The notes under the pieces were generated by a model. The model made no database searches. It saw nothing but the letters and a program-made list of their open reading frames with translations, and was not told where the DNA came from. The position numbers were made by a program, and so were the translations under genes. Positions 34,246-44,168 of a stretch of DNA of 64,000 nt are shown here, piece by piece; the stretch's first letter is position 1; each line of letters opens with the position of its first letter. Location of the stretch: the NCBI RefSeq assembly GCF_019443105.1, contig NZ_JAHZIJ010000002.1, positions 410,609 to 474,608 of the forward strand, written 5' to 3'. Origin of the DNA: Paenibacillus oenotherae (GTDB lineage: Bacteria; Bacillota; Bacilli; Paenibacillales; Paenibacillaceae).

Positions 34246-36333
34246 CTACTCTTTTTTATTCCAAATACTCCGAAGCTTATCCATAAGATTATTTTCTTGT
34301 GCGAGTTGGCGCAGCTCTGAAGTAGATAATATCCGCTCCTCAGCTAAAAAAACGTCGATTGCACCATACATCAACCGCTCACGACGATTATTCCCCATGT
34401 AGCCCCACTGCTGCAGTATTTCCTTGATCTCCTCGATTCGGTTAGTTTCCTCAGATCCCCGAACTCGTTTAGCCAGCAAACTGTAATACTCAGTAAATGT
34501 AGATTCAGTCTCCAGGTCCAGTGTGCTGCTCAACCCGAAAAACTCAGATGTAAGCAATTGATCCGCACGAAGCCCTTGAGGATTAGGTAAATTATCTGAA
34601 TGTACTCTGACCCTATCCTTAATACGTTCCAAAACGACAATTTCTTGCTTATTTAATCCACGTAAGCATAATGGATCATGAGATGTGGTGATAAATTGTA
34701 CTAAAGGAAATAACTCTTTAAGTTGGCTGACAATTCTCATCTTCCAACGAGGGTGCAGATGGACATCGATCTCATCTAGAAGCACGATACCTTCTAATGA
34801 TGCTTCATCTTTACCATCTAATTTTCGAAAAATGTCACAAACTAAAGAGAATACATTTCGATAACCTGAGCTTAATGAGTCCAGTGGAATTTTATTTTGT
34901 TCATGATGAAGATTCCGGAAAACCAGTCGATTTTCCTCTGGTTCTAATAAAAAGATTTGTGCAACGTCTTCTGATAAAGGTAGCATTGTTCGGATACATC
35001 GAACAGCTGCAGAATAGATTGGCTTTTCAGTTTTATACTTTTCAACGAGCCACATGTTCATGTCCATGAGGGATGAATATGGCATAAATTGATTTTGAAT
35101 GATGTCATGAGCATTAAGTTCTTTCGTTACAATTCGAACGGGTCCGTAACTAAGTACTTTTCCACCAAATGGATGATCCGCCGAGCCAGTCCAAGTATTG
35201 TCAGAATTAAAAATTAATTGACGCGTAATTACCGGTTCACCTGTAAACACGATTTGAATATAGCCAGAACTCTTTCCGTGTTTCACCAACTCTTTGGGGG
35301 ACATACTCCCCTGACTCAGAGAACGCCTTTTTTCTTCTCCTGCTAGATTAATAGCTAGTAGTTTTAGCAGTGTACTTTTTCCGGTACCATTCTCCCCCAA
35401 GACCATCAGCCAATTTGATCCGTCAGTTTCGTTTATATGAATATCACAGTCTTCCATATCAAGGAGATTCACAACTCTAACAGAAGATATTTTTCTAGTT
35501 TTTGTACGATGATTCACAAGTTCACCTACAACATTAATCCTAACTAGAGAATCAACAATGCTTTTGGACTCTTCAAACTCTAATTTTTCTTGTAATTTGT
35601 TCAATACATTTTTGAACACAGATCTTATGCATCCTTGAAAAGGCTGATCAGGAGAGGGTTCAATTTCAAACATTAGCTGATTAAATATATCTTGTGTAGG
35701 ATTATTTTCAAATTGATTTCTCAGTCGATTAATTAGATATTCTACTTCGTTAATTCGCATTTTCCTACTGCGTACTAAGGAAGGACGATTCAGTTCAAAA
35801 GCACGAATTGTTTCGTTTCCTCTGTCTGTCAGAGCTAAGATATTCCCATCATAATCGAATGCAATATGTTCCTCTGGGATATCATAGCAAGGATCAATTA
35901 ATAAACTAAGTTCCGTTTCTCGCAATTCTTCAATTGAACTCAATACCTTGCCGCGTTTTCCTTTTATCGGAAATCCGGCACCCTGGGCTTTATTGCATTC
36001 ACGACAGCAAAGCACCAGATTATCCCACTCAAAGGTCAACCACTCATAAAGAGATTTGGGGCGAAAATGGGCAACATATAACTCAGTGAGTGATGATTCA
36101 CAAAAAGCACACTTATTACAAAACAACATTTTTAATTCTGATCGGATTTCGGGGTTACGAGAAAACTGGGATAATATTCTACTATAGTTTTGATTTTCTC
36201 TTAGACTGCGTTGTTCTAATAATTCATTTGGAATATCTGAGTAGAAGTTCTCTATTTCAGATTTTATAAATTCTGCTTTCTGAGATTCGAACCAAGCCGG
36301 CAGTCTTGCGTCATTTCTACTGACAAAAATCAC
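34246..36333 (-). CDS. HNH-ATPase fusion, Septu PtuA-like
   Basis: 695 residues, GTG at 36333 chosen (MIFVSRND... matches the usual start of the HNH family, with AAAGGGA upstream); a TTG two codons earlier is possible. Residues 70-120 are an HNH domain of the PtuB type: CAFCES (Cys75, Cys78), VAHFRPKS (His89), VLCCRECN (Cys110, Cys113). From about 285 comes an SMC/ABC-type ATPase: Walker A GENGTGKS (313-320), signature LSSGYRN (487-493), Walker B LLDEID (518-523), then ITTSHDP with the switch His. Ordinary PtuA lacks the HNH part. Followed immediately by a separate HNH gene. Probably an anti-phage ATPase-nuclease complex. Confidence 0.8.
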   Translation of the reverse strand: MIFVSRNDARLPAWFESQKAEFIKSEIENFYSDIPNELLEQRSLRENQNYSRILSQFSRNPEIRSELKMLFCNKCAFCESSLTELYVAHFRPKSLYEWLTFEWDNLVLCCRECNKAQGAGFPIKGKRGKVLSSIEELRETELSLLIDPCYDIPEEHIAFDYDGNILALTDRGNETIRAFELNRPSLVRSRKMRINEVEYLINRLRNQFENNPTQDIFNQLMFEIEPSPDQPFQGCIRSVFKNVLNKLQEKLEFEESKSIVDSLVRINVVGELVNHRTKTRKISSVRVVNLLDMEDCDIHINETDGSNWLMVLGENGTGKSTLLKLLAINLAGEEKRRSLSQGSMSPKELVKHGKSSGYIQIVFTGEPVITRQLIFNSDNTWTGSADHPFGGKVLSYGPVRIVTKELNAHDIIQNQFMPYSSLMDMNMWLVEKYKTEKPIYSAAVRCIRTMLPLSEDVAQIFLLEPEENRLVFRNLHHEQNKIPLDSLSSGYRNVFSLVCDIFRKLDGKDEASLEGIVLLDEIDVHLHPRWKMRIVSQLKELFPLVQFITTSHDPLCLRGLNKQEIVVLERIKDRVRVHSDNLPNPQGLRADQLLTSEFFGLSSTLDLETESTFTEYYSLLAKRVRGSEETNRIEEIKEILQQWGYMGNNRRERLMYGAIDVFLAEERILSTSELRQLAQENNLMDKLRSIWNKKE

Positions 36334-36699
36334 TAGCAATCATCCCTTTGCCATTTAAATATAACTGTTAAGCACCACTTACTAATAATAATTCGACCCT
36401 TATACCTAATATTACCACAAGATTCCACTCTAAAGAGTTTTGGTTTTTCTTATATTCTTCGAAACTAAATATAAACAACATCTGACGTAATAATGTGAAC
36501 ACCTCTTTCATTTTCCCTTCTCTGATGACATCCAAAATACTCACTTTCTCTAGTCTTGACCCTGACTATTTTTAATTTAGACTATGTTAAACCACATGTT
36601 GATATTTGACGTTTGCATTTATTCGGTATTAACCCAACCCATAGGTGATCGATTCAGAGACCTTTAATTCAGAAAACTCAACAACTTTTTGGGGCCAAT
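36334..36699. other. Gap between the Septu-like pair and the Tn7-like genes
   Basis: AT-rich, no gene. Contains several TTGAC/GACTA-like words (TCTTGACCCTGACTATTTT near 36554, TTTGACG near 36607) loosely similar to words in the tniQ2-regulator intergenic region at 44140-44210, but no clear long repeat. Nothing firmer can be said. Confidence 0.35.
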
Positions 36700-38370
36700 T
36701 CATCTCAAATTCTTTTTAAATTCTTCTATCCGTGTAACGTGAAACAAATACCGCTTTCGCCCATCTTTCCAAACGATCACTCTGTCTGGTTTCAATTCCC
36801 CACTATCCATGAGCCTTTTCAGCTTTTTTTCTCCAATATTCAAATACTCCAATACATCTTTCATATATAATCCGTCCTTGTTTTTCTTCTCGGTTTTCAG
36901 TAATTCATTACACTGCTGAAGTTCGTCTTCCCAAAACCAAACGTCCGATAGATTACCATTCGGAACAGCCAATTGAGGACTTAATGCTTTTTGATGTATT
37001 AATTTTAATAGCTTGCAAATCGTTAACCCATTCACTGAGTATTTGATAAGTACCTGGTGAAACTTGAGCCCTTCTATATGGATGTTTAGCAGTCCTGTTG
37101 ACTTCTTCAATAGTTCCAAGACTTCATTATGTCGAATTAGCTTATAGGGACTGAAAACAGTTCCTGCTTCCTTTAGCAAACCCTCCTTTAAAAGTTGAGA
37201 AACAGATGCTCTTTGAACGCCAAGTATCTGTGCAACTTCTCTTTTATTAATGTAGTTTTGTTTCTCTTCTAAAAGGTAAGTAACCGAAGCTTTATCAATG
37301 AAATGTTGCATTGTTCCCCCGTTTTTCCTTGAAATAATACTAATCGTTCCGGCTTCATGAAGTGATTCCAACTTCGGGTATGACATTCCTGTTAATTGCT
37401 TAGTTTCTTCTTTCCTATAATGTCCTTTTTGTTCCAATAGGTCAGTATTTTTCTTAAATACAGATAAATTCCTTCTTACAGTTCCTTTTTCTAATTCCAT
37501 TGCCCAAAACAGCTCATACTCCTGTTTAATTACTTCAAATCCTTCATTATTAAATAGGGACTCGAATACTTTCTTCTGCATGTATAACGTTCGCCGTGGC
37601 TTTTCCACAAATTTGCTTAACATCTTATTGAAACGGTGAGGAAAATCTTGATAGGACCAGAACACGAGAGCGTAGGATTCAGCTGCGGAATGGTTACTCT
37701 TGTAGCCACCGGAATGATTTTGAAATATTTTATTTTTCCGATTCTCATCTAGAAAAGACGGAAGTTGTTCCAGAAGGTGGAAGCTATGTTTGGCTAACAA
37801 CAAAAATTGATATGCACTAAAACCTTTAGCTATAGACAACATTTTGGAGTTAGTATGAAGAGAGTTTTGAATAGCAACTTGTTGTTCATAAATGATTGAG
37901 TTTACCTCTACATGTATCGCCTCGAATTTTTTAAATTTATTCTGGCATTTTTTACAGACTCCTATCATTAGTTCTTCCAACTTTATTGGGGTATCGCAAT
38001 TTGAACAAGTGTCTAATAAGAGAGAATTATGTTGCAAACAAGTTGTTATTGGTATGAGTCCCCAAAACGTTCGGTGAAACGCACTCTCCCTATAACAATC
38101 CGGGCAAAACTTCACCCTATTCTTAAGGTAATAAGCGTCCGACTCAAACCAATGGAATAATCCATCCTCTAGGGTGGAGGGATTAATATTCGCCCGTTCT
38201 GCTATTTTTCTTAATTGTTCGTTTGAAAACGAATTTTTCAACCAATTCGCCCAACGAATACCAAATAATGATAGGAACGTACTAACAGGTCGGTGATTAG
38301 CTATTGCGAGTCTAAAAATGAAACTAGACACACTTTCCTTCGGGAATTTACTAGGTCTTCTAAGAAGCAT
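36700..38370 (-). CDS. tniQ: TniQ/TnsD-family target selector (TniQ1)
   Basis: 556 residues, ATG at 38370 with GAGAGGAG. TniQ N-terminus LLRRPSKFPKESVSSFIFRL followed by zinc-binding pairs: Cys89/Cys92, His99, Cys111/His114, Cys122/Cys125 and Cys139/Cys142. The C-terminal half has at least two small helix-turn-helix units (INKREVAQILGVQRASVSQL near residue 390; LYMKDVLEYLNIGEKKLKRL near 505) that should read DNA. TniQ/TnsD proteins bind the attachment site and recruit TnsC. Last gene of the tns run, 95 bases after tnsC. Confidence 0.88.
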   Translation of the reverse strand: MLLRRPSKFPKESVSSFIFRLAIANHRPVSTFLSLFGIRWANWLKNSFSNEQLRKIAERANINPSTLEDGLFHWFESDAYYLKNRVKFCPDCYRESAFHRTFWGLIPITTCLQHNSLLLDTCSNCDTPIKLEELMIGVCKKCQNKFKKFEAIHVEVNSIIYEQQVAIQNSLHTNSKMLSIAKGFSAYQFLLLAKHSFHLLEQLPSFLDENRKNKIFQNHSGGYKSNHSAAESYALVFWSYQDFPHRFNKMLSKFVEKPRRTLYMQKKVFESLFNNEGFEVIKQEYELFWAMELEKGTVRRNLSVFKKNTDLLEQKGHYRKEETKQLTGMSYPKLESLHEAGTISIISRKNGGTMQHFIDKASVTYLLEEKQNYINKREVAQILGVQRASVSQLLKEGLLKEAGTVFSPYKLIRHNEVLELLKKSTGLLNIHIEGLKFHQVLIKYSVNGLTICKLLKLIHQKALSPQLAVPNGNLSDVWFWEDELQQCNELLKTEKKNKDGLYMKDVLEYLNIGEKKLKRLMDSGELKPDRVIVWKDGRKRYLFHVTRIEEFKKNLR

Positions 38371-38464
38371 AAGAACACTCCTCTCTATTAACCTAGTATT
38401 GCCTTACAGTCTCTTTAATAAACCAAAAAACACTTGCTTAGGACAAGTGTTTTAATATTATTAA

Positions 38465-39502
38465 TTATGAAGTTTTCTTTCTTTTGCGTTTTGAGTTTGA
38501 TTGCCTTTCGTCAATAAAAGCCTTTATTTTAGCTTGCTGTTTTTTAAGCTCGGCAAAATACTCAAATTTTGAATCCAAAAATGGATTAATGGCATACCGT
38601 TGGTTTGAACGTGTGATTCTGTTAAAAGCGTCATGAAGAGATTCCTCATTTATACGATCGAACCCTCGTTTCAAGGATAATTTTGCCGCTTCAATCATAA
38701 GGTCTTTAACATAACGAGGTACGCCCTCTGTGACATAATGGATCTTGGAAGCCAATAATGGATCACTTAAATTAGAGTGCTCTGGAAATGGAAGTTCTTC
38801 ATCAATATATTTCAGGAACATCCTAAAGCTCCTCTGCTGCTCTTGATCCTCAAAGCCAAAAGGCTCAAGTAATATCCTTCGTGGATACCTTCCATCTATT
38901 TGCTCATTGTACTCAAAAATATCATTCGATTCCGGCAAACCACACAAAACAACCGGAATATTGAGTTCTTCTGTAAGGAGCTTCAGCCAGTCAGAAGCAG
39001 TTGCTAAAACGTTTTGAGTGTCCCGATCAATTAGGTGTTGGAACTCATCAAGAATAAGCATCTCCATTTTGCTATCTTTTGCAAAATCCACAATTCTCCT
39101 GCCCAATTCCTCATCTGTACCAGAATTAGCGAATAAATCGCCCATCTCTGCTAAAATCTTGGAGGCCAATGCTTTAGGTGTTCTTAACCTCGGTGGAACC
39201 TTCAGGTAAAGTACAGGAATTATCGTTTCCGAACCTACATGTTTCTTGGGAAATTTCTTTGCATATTCTTTTACAACCGTTGTCTTGCCTACTCCGGTTT
39301 GCCCACAAAGATTCAGGTGTGAAGCCTGAACTGAATCTTTCGAAGTAATATGAAGCTCTTCCAATTCATCAGATACTTCTTGATACTGAGGATGTTTTAC
39401 AATCATTTTTTTCATGTATTCTAACCGCAACTTATATTCTGGATCACGGAAAGATAAAGGTTTCCCTGAAAGCGTCTGAAACATTAACTTTTTTATACTC
39501 AC
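38465..39502 (-). CDS. tnsC: TnsC, AAA+ transposition regulator
   Basis: 345 residues from a GTG at 39502, chosen because GGAG lies eight bases before; the frame is open further upstream inside tnsB. Walker A GQTGVGKT at about 67-74 and Walker B MLILDEFQHL with Asp152/Glu153. RYPRRILLEPF and FNRITRSNQRYAINPF fit the C-terminal lid and tail of TnsC/TniB ATPases. TnsC forms rings or filaments on DNA and connects the TniQ target complex to TnsA/TnsB. Its start lies 19 bases after the tnsB stop. Confidence 0.92.
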   Translation of the reverse strand: MSIKKLMFQTLSGKPLSFRDPEYKLRLEYMKKMIVKHPQYQEVSDELEELHITSKDSVQASHLNLCGQTGVGKTTVVKEYAKKFPKKHVGSETIIPVLYLKVPPRLRTPKALASKILAEMGDLFANSGTDEELGRRIVDFAKDSKMEMLILDEFQHLIDRDTQNVLATASDWLKLLTEELNIPVVLCGLPESNDIFEYNEQIDGRYPRRILLEPFGFEDQEQQRSFRMFLKYIDEELPFPEHSNLSDPLLASKIHYVTEGVPRYVKDLMIEAAKLSLKRGFDRINEESLHDAFNRITRSNQRYAINPFLDSKFEYFAELKKQQAKIKAFIDERQSNSKRKRKKTS

Positions 39503-39521
39503 GGACGGTTCTCCTTTCTTT

Positions 39522-41639
39522 TTAAACAGTAACATCCCAATCTTCATCCAAATCATCATCAAACAGTAATGGAGGCATTTCTGAATCTGAAGATTCCCGA
39601 ACAATCCCATTCGAGTCATTGTTGACAGATTGATAAGAGTTCCCTTTTTTAAACACTTTTGGTTTGGATTTAACGGCTGTTTTTCCGTTATCCTTGACCG
39701 TTTCCTCTTCTTTTTCGCTAATGATCTTTAAGGTTTCTATCCCTTCAGGGGCAAGTTGAGCTTCATGTAGATGTTGAATGGAAGACAGATGCTTATTATG
39801 TTCCACTGCTCTCAAATCATCTGGTAACTTCTCAAGTTGAGCAAGTTCTCTGCGACTATTATGAATAATATCCTCTATCTGTTCATACGCATGGGCCAGA
39901 TGAGTAGTATCAAAATCGTTGTACTCCTTATTTTTACGAAGGTTATAATACTTTAATTGCGCGATATGAACCGGATGAGTTTCATCAATGCTTTTCTTTC
40001 GTAAGCTGTTCTTCACAGGGTATGCCTCGATGTATTGATTTGTGGTTTCATCCAAAATATAAATTGTACGCATATCTGATGGATTAAACCGCACTCGAAC
40101 TCTTCTGTCTTTCTTTTTTCTATTCATATAATCAAATAATTTCATCAATGAACTGCTTTGGAAATGTTGCCCTTCAAGCTCGATTCCTTTATTAGTAATC
40201 GTGCGGTAATCAATTCCCGTTGAAAGCAGCATGATCAGATCTTTTTTCTGCATCGGAAGGGTACGATGTACATGCCAATCTTTTAAACCCTGCTCCCATA
40301 GGAAAGCAGGTGTACCACCAAGTGCAATACTGTAGTCATTAGCAACGAGATCAACAATTGTAATATGCACAATTTCATGTAATGCTTTTAATGTCAGACA
40401 AGCCTTTCCGGTTGAATCATAGAGTGCACGCATTTTAGGATCTGAGAATGTGGTTCCTGGTATACTATGAAAAACCTTCTCATTCAAGGTACGAAACCTT
40501 CTTTCGATTGTACCTTTTTGATGGCCTGCCTTTACCGGGCAAAATTGCACTTCAATACCTATGAGACTGAAGAATTCTACCAAGTCCTCGGCATCATGAA
40601 CTTTTGCATTATCCACTACGATTACTTCCGGTTTCCCATATGCTGCCCAGTCATGCTGCAGTCTTGGATACAATGAACGAATATGTGTCTTCGGAAACAT
40701 TGCATGCAACATGCATTGTTTTATCGCCTTTGTGTTAGGCTCGCCCAGCCACAACTCATATCCAAGCCCATAACCTGTTGCTTTATCTACTGCATGGATT
40801 AAATAGAATCTTTCCGTCTTTCCTGAATATGTATCAACAACAAACAAATCGAGCGGTGTCCAATCAATTTCAACCCTTTGTAATGGCCGTTCGACGTACA
40901 CTTCAGTTGTTGAGCCATTTTTGTTTAGATTTGCTTGAACCACACCATACCTTGCCTTGTCTTTTAAGTATGTTTTCCTTAGGTGTTGAATGATCCGATT
41001 AGTCGTTGCTCTCCCACAAGGTTCGATTTGGTGATCATCGGTACGGGTAGAGTTTATCTCTTTCACTTCTTTTTCCATCTCGATGTGAATTCTTCTATTC
41101 GAGACATCTAGTCCTTGCTTGTCGTATTTAACTAATAGCCTTTCAATGATATCCTGTACATCCGTTGACACCTTAAATGTTTTAACGCCCTTTAAATCAT
41201 TTCGAGGCAACAGACTTCTTTTATCCTGCGTTTCTTCCCACCTTCGTTTCCATCGATATAATGTCGAAGTGGAATTCACCAAATTCCTTTGTTCTTCCGG
41301 CAATGAATCAATGTATTCACTATACTCTCTGGATTTTACTTTTCCAGATAGTATCGGTTCAAGAACTTTATATCGAAGTTCGATAATTTGTTTCTCTTCA
41401 TCGCTTAACAACTCAACATCGTGTTGAGTGATCTTTGCCTCTTCCGCCTTAAAATCTCGCTTTACAACCAGAGTTTCATCAGACCATGCTTCTAATAGTT
41501 CATTCAGGGAAAAAACTTCTACAGTATCATATGATAAGTTCGTTACCTCAACGTCGTTATTTTCAATAACTTTCCTAACGACGAATTCTTTTTCACTCCA
41601 CCGAAAGTAAATTCCTGGTACAAAAGAGAACCCTTGCAT
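39522..41639 (-). CDS. tnsB: TnsB, DDE transposase
   Basis: 705 residues, ATG at 41639 with AGGAGGAG. N-terminal helix-turn-helix region (STSTLYRWKRRW near 125), then an rve-type integrase core with catalytic triad Asp259 (VEIDWTPLD), Asp343 (VVDNAK) and Glu379 (GTIERRF), then a beta-barrel and a long charged C-terminal tail that in Tn7 contacts TnsC. TnsB binds the transposon ends and joins the 3' ends to the target. The start is two bases after the tnsA stop, so the genes are coupled. Confidence 0.95.
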   Translation of the reverse strand: MQGFSFVPGIYFRWSEKEFVVRKVIENNDVEVTNLSYDTVEVFSLNELLEAWSDETLVVKRDFKAEEAKITQHDVELLSDEEKQIIELRYKVLEPILSGKVKSREYSEYIDSLPEEQRNLVNSTSTLYRWKRRWEETQDKRSLLPRNDLKGVKTFKVSTDVQDIIERLLVKYDKQGLDVSNRRIHIEMEKEVKEINSTRTDDHQIEPCGRATTNRIIQHLRKTYLKDKARYGVVQANLNKNGSTTEVYVERPLQRVEIDWTPLDLFVVDTYSGKTERFYLIHAVDKATGYGLGYELWLGEPNTKAIKQCMLHAMFPKTHIRSLYPRLQHDWAAYGKPEVIVVDNAKVHDAEDLVEFFSLIGIEVQFCPVKAGHQKGTIERRFRTLNEKVFHSIPGTTFSDPKMRALYDSTGKACLTLKALHEIVHITIVDLVANDYSIALGGTPAFLWEQGLKDWHVHRTLPMQKKDLIMLLSTGIDYRTITNKGIELEGQHFQSSSLMKLFDYMNRKKKDRRVRVRFNPSDMRTIYILDETTNQYIEAYPVKNSLRKKSIDETHPVHIAQLKYYNLRKNKEYNDFDTTHLAHAYEQIEDIIHNSRRELAQLEKLPDDLRAVEHNKHLSSIQHLHEAQLAPEGIETLKIISEKEEETVKDNGKTAVKSKPKVFKKGNSYQSVNNDSNGIVRESSDSEMPPLLFDDDLDEDWDVTV

Positions 41640-41641
41640 AT

Positions 41642-42295
41642 CTATAACTCCTCCTTGTTATTTAATGAAATGAGCAAATGCTCATTAATGACTTCAGTGT
41701 ATAAATCTACATAAACTTTCTGATGATAAATCAGTTTATACAAACACTTGTAGAAAACTTCAGGATCCAAGTTGCTACAATTGGACTGCAACACCTCAAT
41801 CGTACAAGTACCGGTATTGCTTAACATATTAAGAAGATAAATTAAGTCCTCATATGAAGTTACTTCATGACCGAATGCCCGCAGTATATCTATATTTTCT
41901 TGAATAAACCCATTAAATATCTGTCCTTCTGTAACAATCTGGTACTCCCAGCCTTTTGTCTCACAATACATTTTACCGATAATGAACTTAATAACGTTAT
42001 TCGGATGCTGTGTCTTTGATTTAGGCTTAACTTCAACAATTCTGACTTGTCCATCTGAAGTAATAACTTTGAAGTCCGGGTAGTATTTCCTTGACTTACC
42101 TTTGTATGAGTACGCAATGCAGATAGGCTGTGATTCCACCTCAAGCACATTGCGATCAAAATCGAGCAAACGTACAAAATATCGTTCTAATCGACTCTCA
42201 CAATCTATCATTTCCCCGTTTTTCAACAAAGGAACTTTCCATCGATAATGTTTACCTCTAACCGGTTTTATTTTTCGTGCCGGCTTCCTTCTCAT
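41642..42295 (-). CDS. tnsA: TnsA, restriction-like endonuclease of the transposase
   Basis: 217 residues from ATG at 42295; AAGGAGGT lies seven bases before, so the longer frame from 42331 is not used. Endonuclease core: Glu33 (CESRLERYF), Asp74 (YYPDFKV) and EVK with Glu88/Lys90, matching the E-D-x-K site of TnsA. The C-terminal part is a winged helix that contacts TnsC. TnsA cuts the 5' ends of the transposon, so the element leaves its donor site fully (cut-and-paste). Confidence 0.9.
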   Translation of the reverse strand: MRRKPARKIKPVRGKHYRWKVPLLKNGEMIDCESRLERYFVRLLDFDRNVLEVESQPICIAYSYKGKSRKYYPDFKVITSDGQVRIVEVKPKSKTQHPNNVIKFIIGKMYCETKGWEYQIVTEGQIFNGFIQENIDILRAFGHEVTSYEDLIYLLNMLSNTGTCTIEVLQSNCSNLDPEVFYKCLYKLIYHQKVYVDLYTEVINEHLLISLNNKEEL

Positions 42296-42367
42296 GTCCT
42301 TTACCTCCTTCTTTATTTCAAGCTTTTCCAATTCTATGAATCTATAAACCTAGCGATTAACAATAAA

Positions 42368-43186
42368 TTAATTCCATGATTCCAGTCCCATTGCACGTAA
42401 TAATTTCTGATCTTTTTTATATAGGTTGGCTACGCAGCGATCCTTTCGAAGGGCAGTAACCGGATAAATATCTTTATTCGTTAGATAACTAAAAAGAGAT
42501 GAAACATTATTAATATGTGGATGTAATTTTAGAAGTTCAGTCAATGGTATATAGTGATATTTGAATTTTTTTATTTCCTCAAGATTCAGTGAATAGAACC
42601 TATTATTAGTATTTTGTTTTATAAGACCCATCTTTATCCATCCTCTTAGAGACTGTTTTGTTACATTCAGTTGTCGAGCTGCTTCATCAATTGGAATCGT
42701 ACCGTTACTTATAAACTGTTCCACATCCTCTTTAAAAAAGGAGAACTGATTGAGCCCATTCTCCTTAGAATTAACCACACAAGCAAAAATCTTGCCTTCT
42801 AAGGCATCGGCAATAAATTGAACTAAGCTTATTCTGCGTCTTAATATCCTATCGATATTTTTGAACTCAACTATTTCTTTATCTCTACTTTCTAAAGATT
42901 CATCTTCCATTAGATTGTACGAACGAATTGTTTGGATGATGTTGTTAATACTATTAAGAAGACAAAATCTATGAGCATGTTTACCCCTAACTATTTGTAT
43001 TATTTTTTTGCTTATTAGACCATCAATTACCCTAACATTAACTCCAAGGATTTCAGCTGCACTTTTAATGCATATAAAATTATCTTTTTGAAGGGAAATA
43101 TCATCTTTCTTCTCTTCCTTGTTAAAAAATCTGATAATTGTTTTTTCACTTGTTTCAAAATAGGGTCTGAAGGAATATCTCCACAA
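42368..43186 (-). CDS. C-terminal part of a split TniQ/TnsD (TniQ2)
   Basis: About 272 codons without a credible start (first possible codon is TTG with no ribosome binding site). It overlaps the end of the upstream TniQ frame by 160 bases in the -1 frame. It carries two helix-turn-helix segments of the TniQ1 type (CIKSAAEILGVNVRVIDGLI and IDEAARQLNVTKQSLRGWIK). The same order, TniQ domain then two small DNA-binding units, is seen in TniQ1, so this is best read as the C-terminus of the protein starting at 44118. Confidence 0.7.
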   Translation of the reverse strand: MWRYSFRPYFETSEKTIIRFFNKEEKKDDISLQKDNFICIKSAAEILGVNVRVIDGLISKKIIQIVRGKHAHRFCLLNSINNIIQTIRSYNLMEDESLESRDKEIVEFKNIDRILRRRISLVQFIADALEGKIFACVVNSKENGLNQFSFFKEDVEQFISNGTIPIDEAARQLNVTKQSLRGWIKMGLIKQNTNNRFYSLNLEEIKKFKYHYIPLTELLKLHPHINNVSSLFSYLTNKDIYPVTALRKDRCVANLYKKDQKLLRAMGLESWN

Positions 43187-44118
43187 TACTGAACAAACGT
43201 ATTTAATACGAAAGAAAACTCTTCTAAAGATAATTTCTCTATTAATTGATAATGAAACCTTCCAAATTCTTTAGTAATTCCAGAACTACTATTTTTAGGT
43301 GTTATTCTATACGTTTCTATAAATTCGTAAAAAGATTTTGGCCAACCAATAAAAATTTCAAATGTTTTTAATGATACTTGGTGCATAATTTCAGGTTTAA
43401 AGGAAGCCGAATACTGTAAGTCAGACTGAGAAAACTCACACTTAAAAATGTATTCATATAAAAAAATATGCAAGTAGAGAAAATGGCGGAAACTAAGCTG
43501 CTGAAACTCTTCTGTTAAATGAATTGTCTTAATCCCAGTAAAATATTTTTCGTTAATATAGGTCGGTAATAAAATATCCGACGAATTAACATATTTAGCA
43601 CTGCATTTTCGTAAATCAAATCCACAATCACAATATGTAACAAAACGGCGATAAGGAGACAAAATCTTCCCACACTGAGGACAAGTTGATACCAACCTAC
43701 ACTTATGCAAATGACACGTCGTAATCATTCTTAATTCCCACAATTTCCTGTGGAAATCTTTCTCGCTTAGACAAATAGGACAAACTTGTGAAAAGAATAC
43801 GGAACAAAAACCTTTAGCACTAATACGTCTTAAAATTTTTAAATCTTCCCTTTTATCCCTATACTTACCGGCAAGTGAATAAAAACTTAGATCATATAAT
43901 TTTGATTCTTCGATTAATGTGAGATCTTGAAGTTTGGATAATGGAACTTTATCCGTAATCATTAGAAGGCTCCTTGGAACAGTTCCCGTCAGTAATGATG
44001 ATTTTTGATATATATTTCGTGGCGATGTGCGATTTAAATGAGCTAATCGAACAATATATCCCCTTATACTCTCGTCAGGAAAAGGAACTGGTCTTCTTCT
44101 TAAAAACGGGTCACGCAT
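43027..44118 (-). CDS. tniQ: TniQ/TnsD-family target selector, N-terminal part (TniQ2)
   Basis: 363 residues in its own frame, ATG at 44118 with GGAGG. TniQ start (FLRRRPVPFPDESIRGYIVRL) and zinc pairs Cys113/Cys116, His123, Cys135/His138, Cys146/Cys149, Cys163/Cys165. The helical middle runs to about residue 330, where the frame overlaps the C-terminal piece at 42368-43186. A -1 shift at the A6 run in GTGAAAAAACAA (near 43148) would fuse the two into about 600 residues, close to the TniQ1 length. Mutation, sequencing error and programmed slippage are all possible. First gene of the tns run. Confidence 0.82.
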   Translation of the reverse strand: MRDPFLRRRPVPFPDESIRGYIVRLAHLNRTSPRNIYQKSSLLTGTVPRSLLMITDKVPLSKLQDLTLIEESKLYDLSFYSLAGKYRDKREDLKILRRISAKGFCSVFFSQVCPICLSEKDFHRKLWELRMITTCHLHKCRLVSTCPQCGKILSPYRRFVTYCDCGFDLRKCSAKYVNSSDILLPTYINEKYFTGIKTIHLTEEFQQLSFRHFLYLHIFLYEYIFKCEFSQSDLQYSASFKPEIMHQVSLKTFEIFIGWPKSFYEFIETYRITPKNSSSGITKEFGRFHYQLIEKLSLEEFSFVLNTFVQYCGDIPSDPILKQVKKQLSDFLTRKRRKMIFPFKKIILYALKVQLKSLELMLG

Positions 44119-44168
44119 TTTACACCTCCGTTGTCTTTTTGGTCACAATTGACCTTAAAGTCATTTTT

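Noticed and set aside
36700-44118. CRISPR-associated transposon (CAST)
   Set aside because: TnsA/B/C and TniQ are present but no Cas12k, Cascade genes or array were seen anywhere in the 64 kb.
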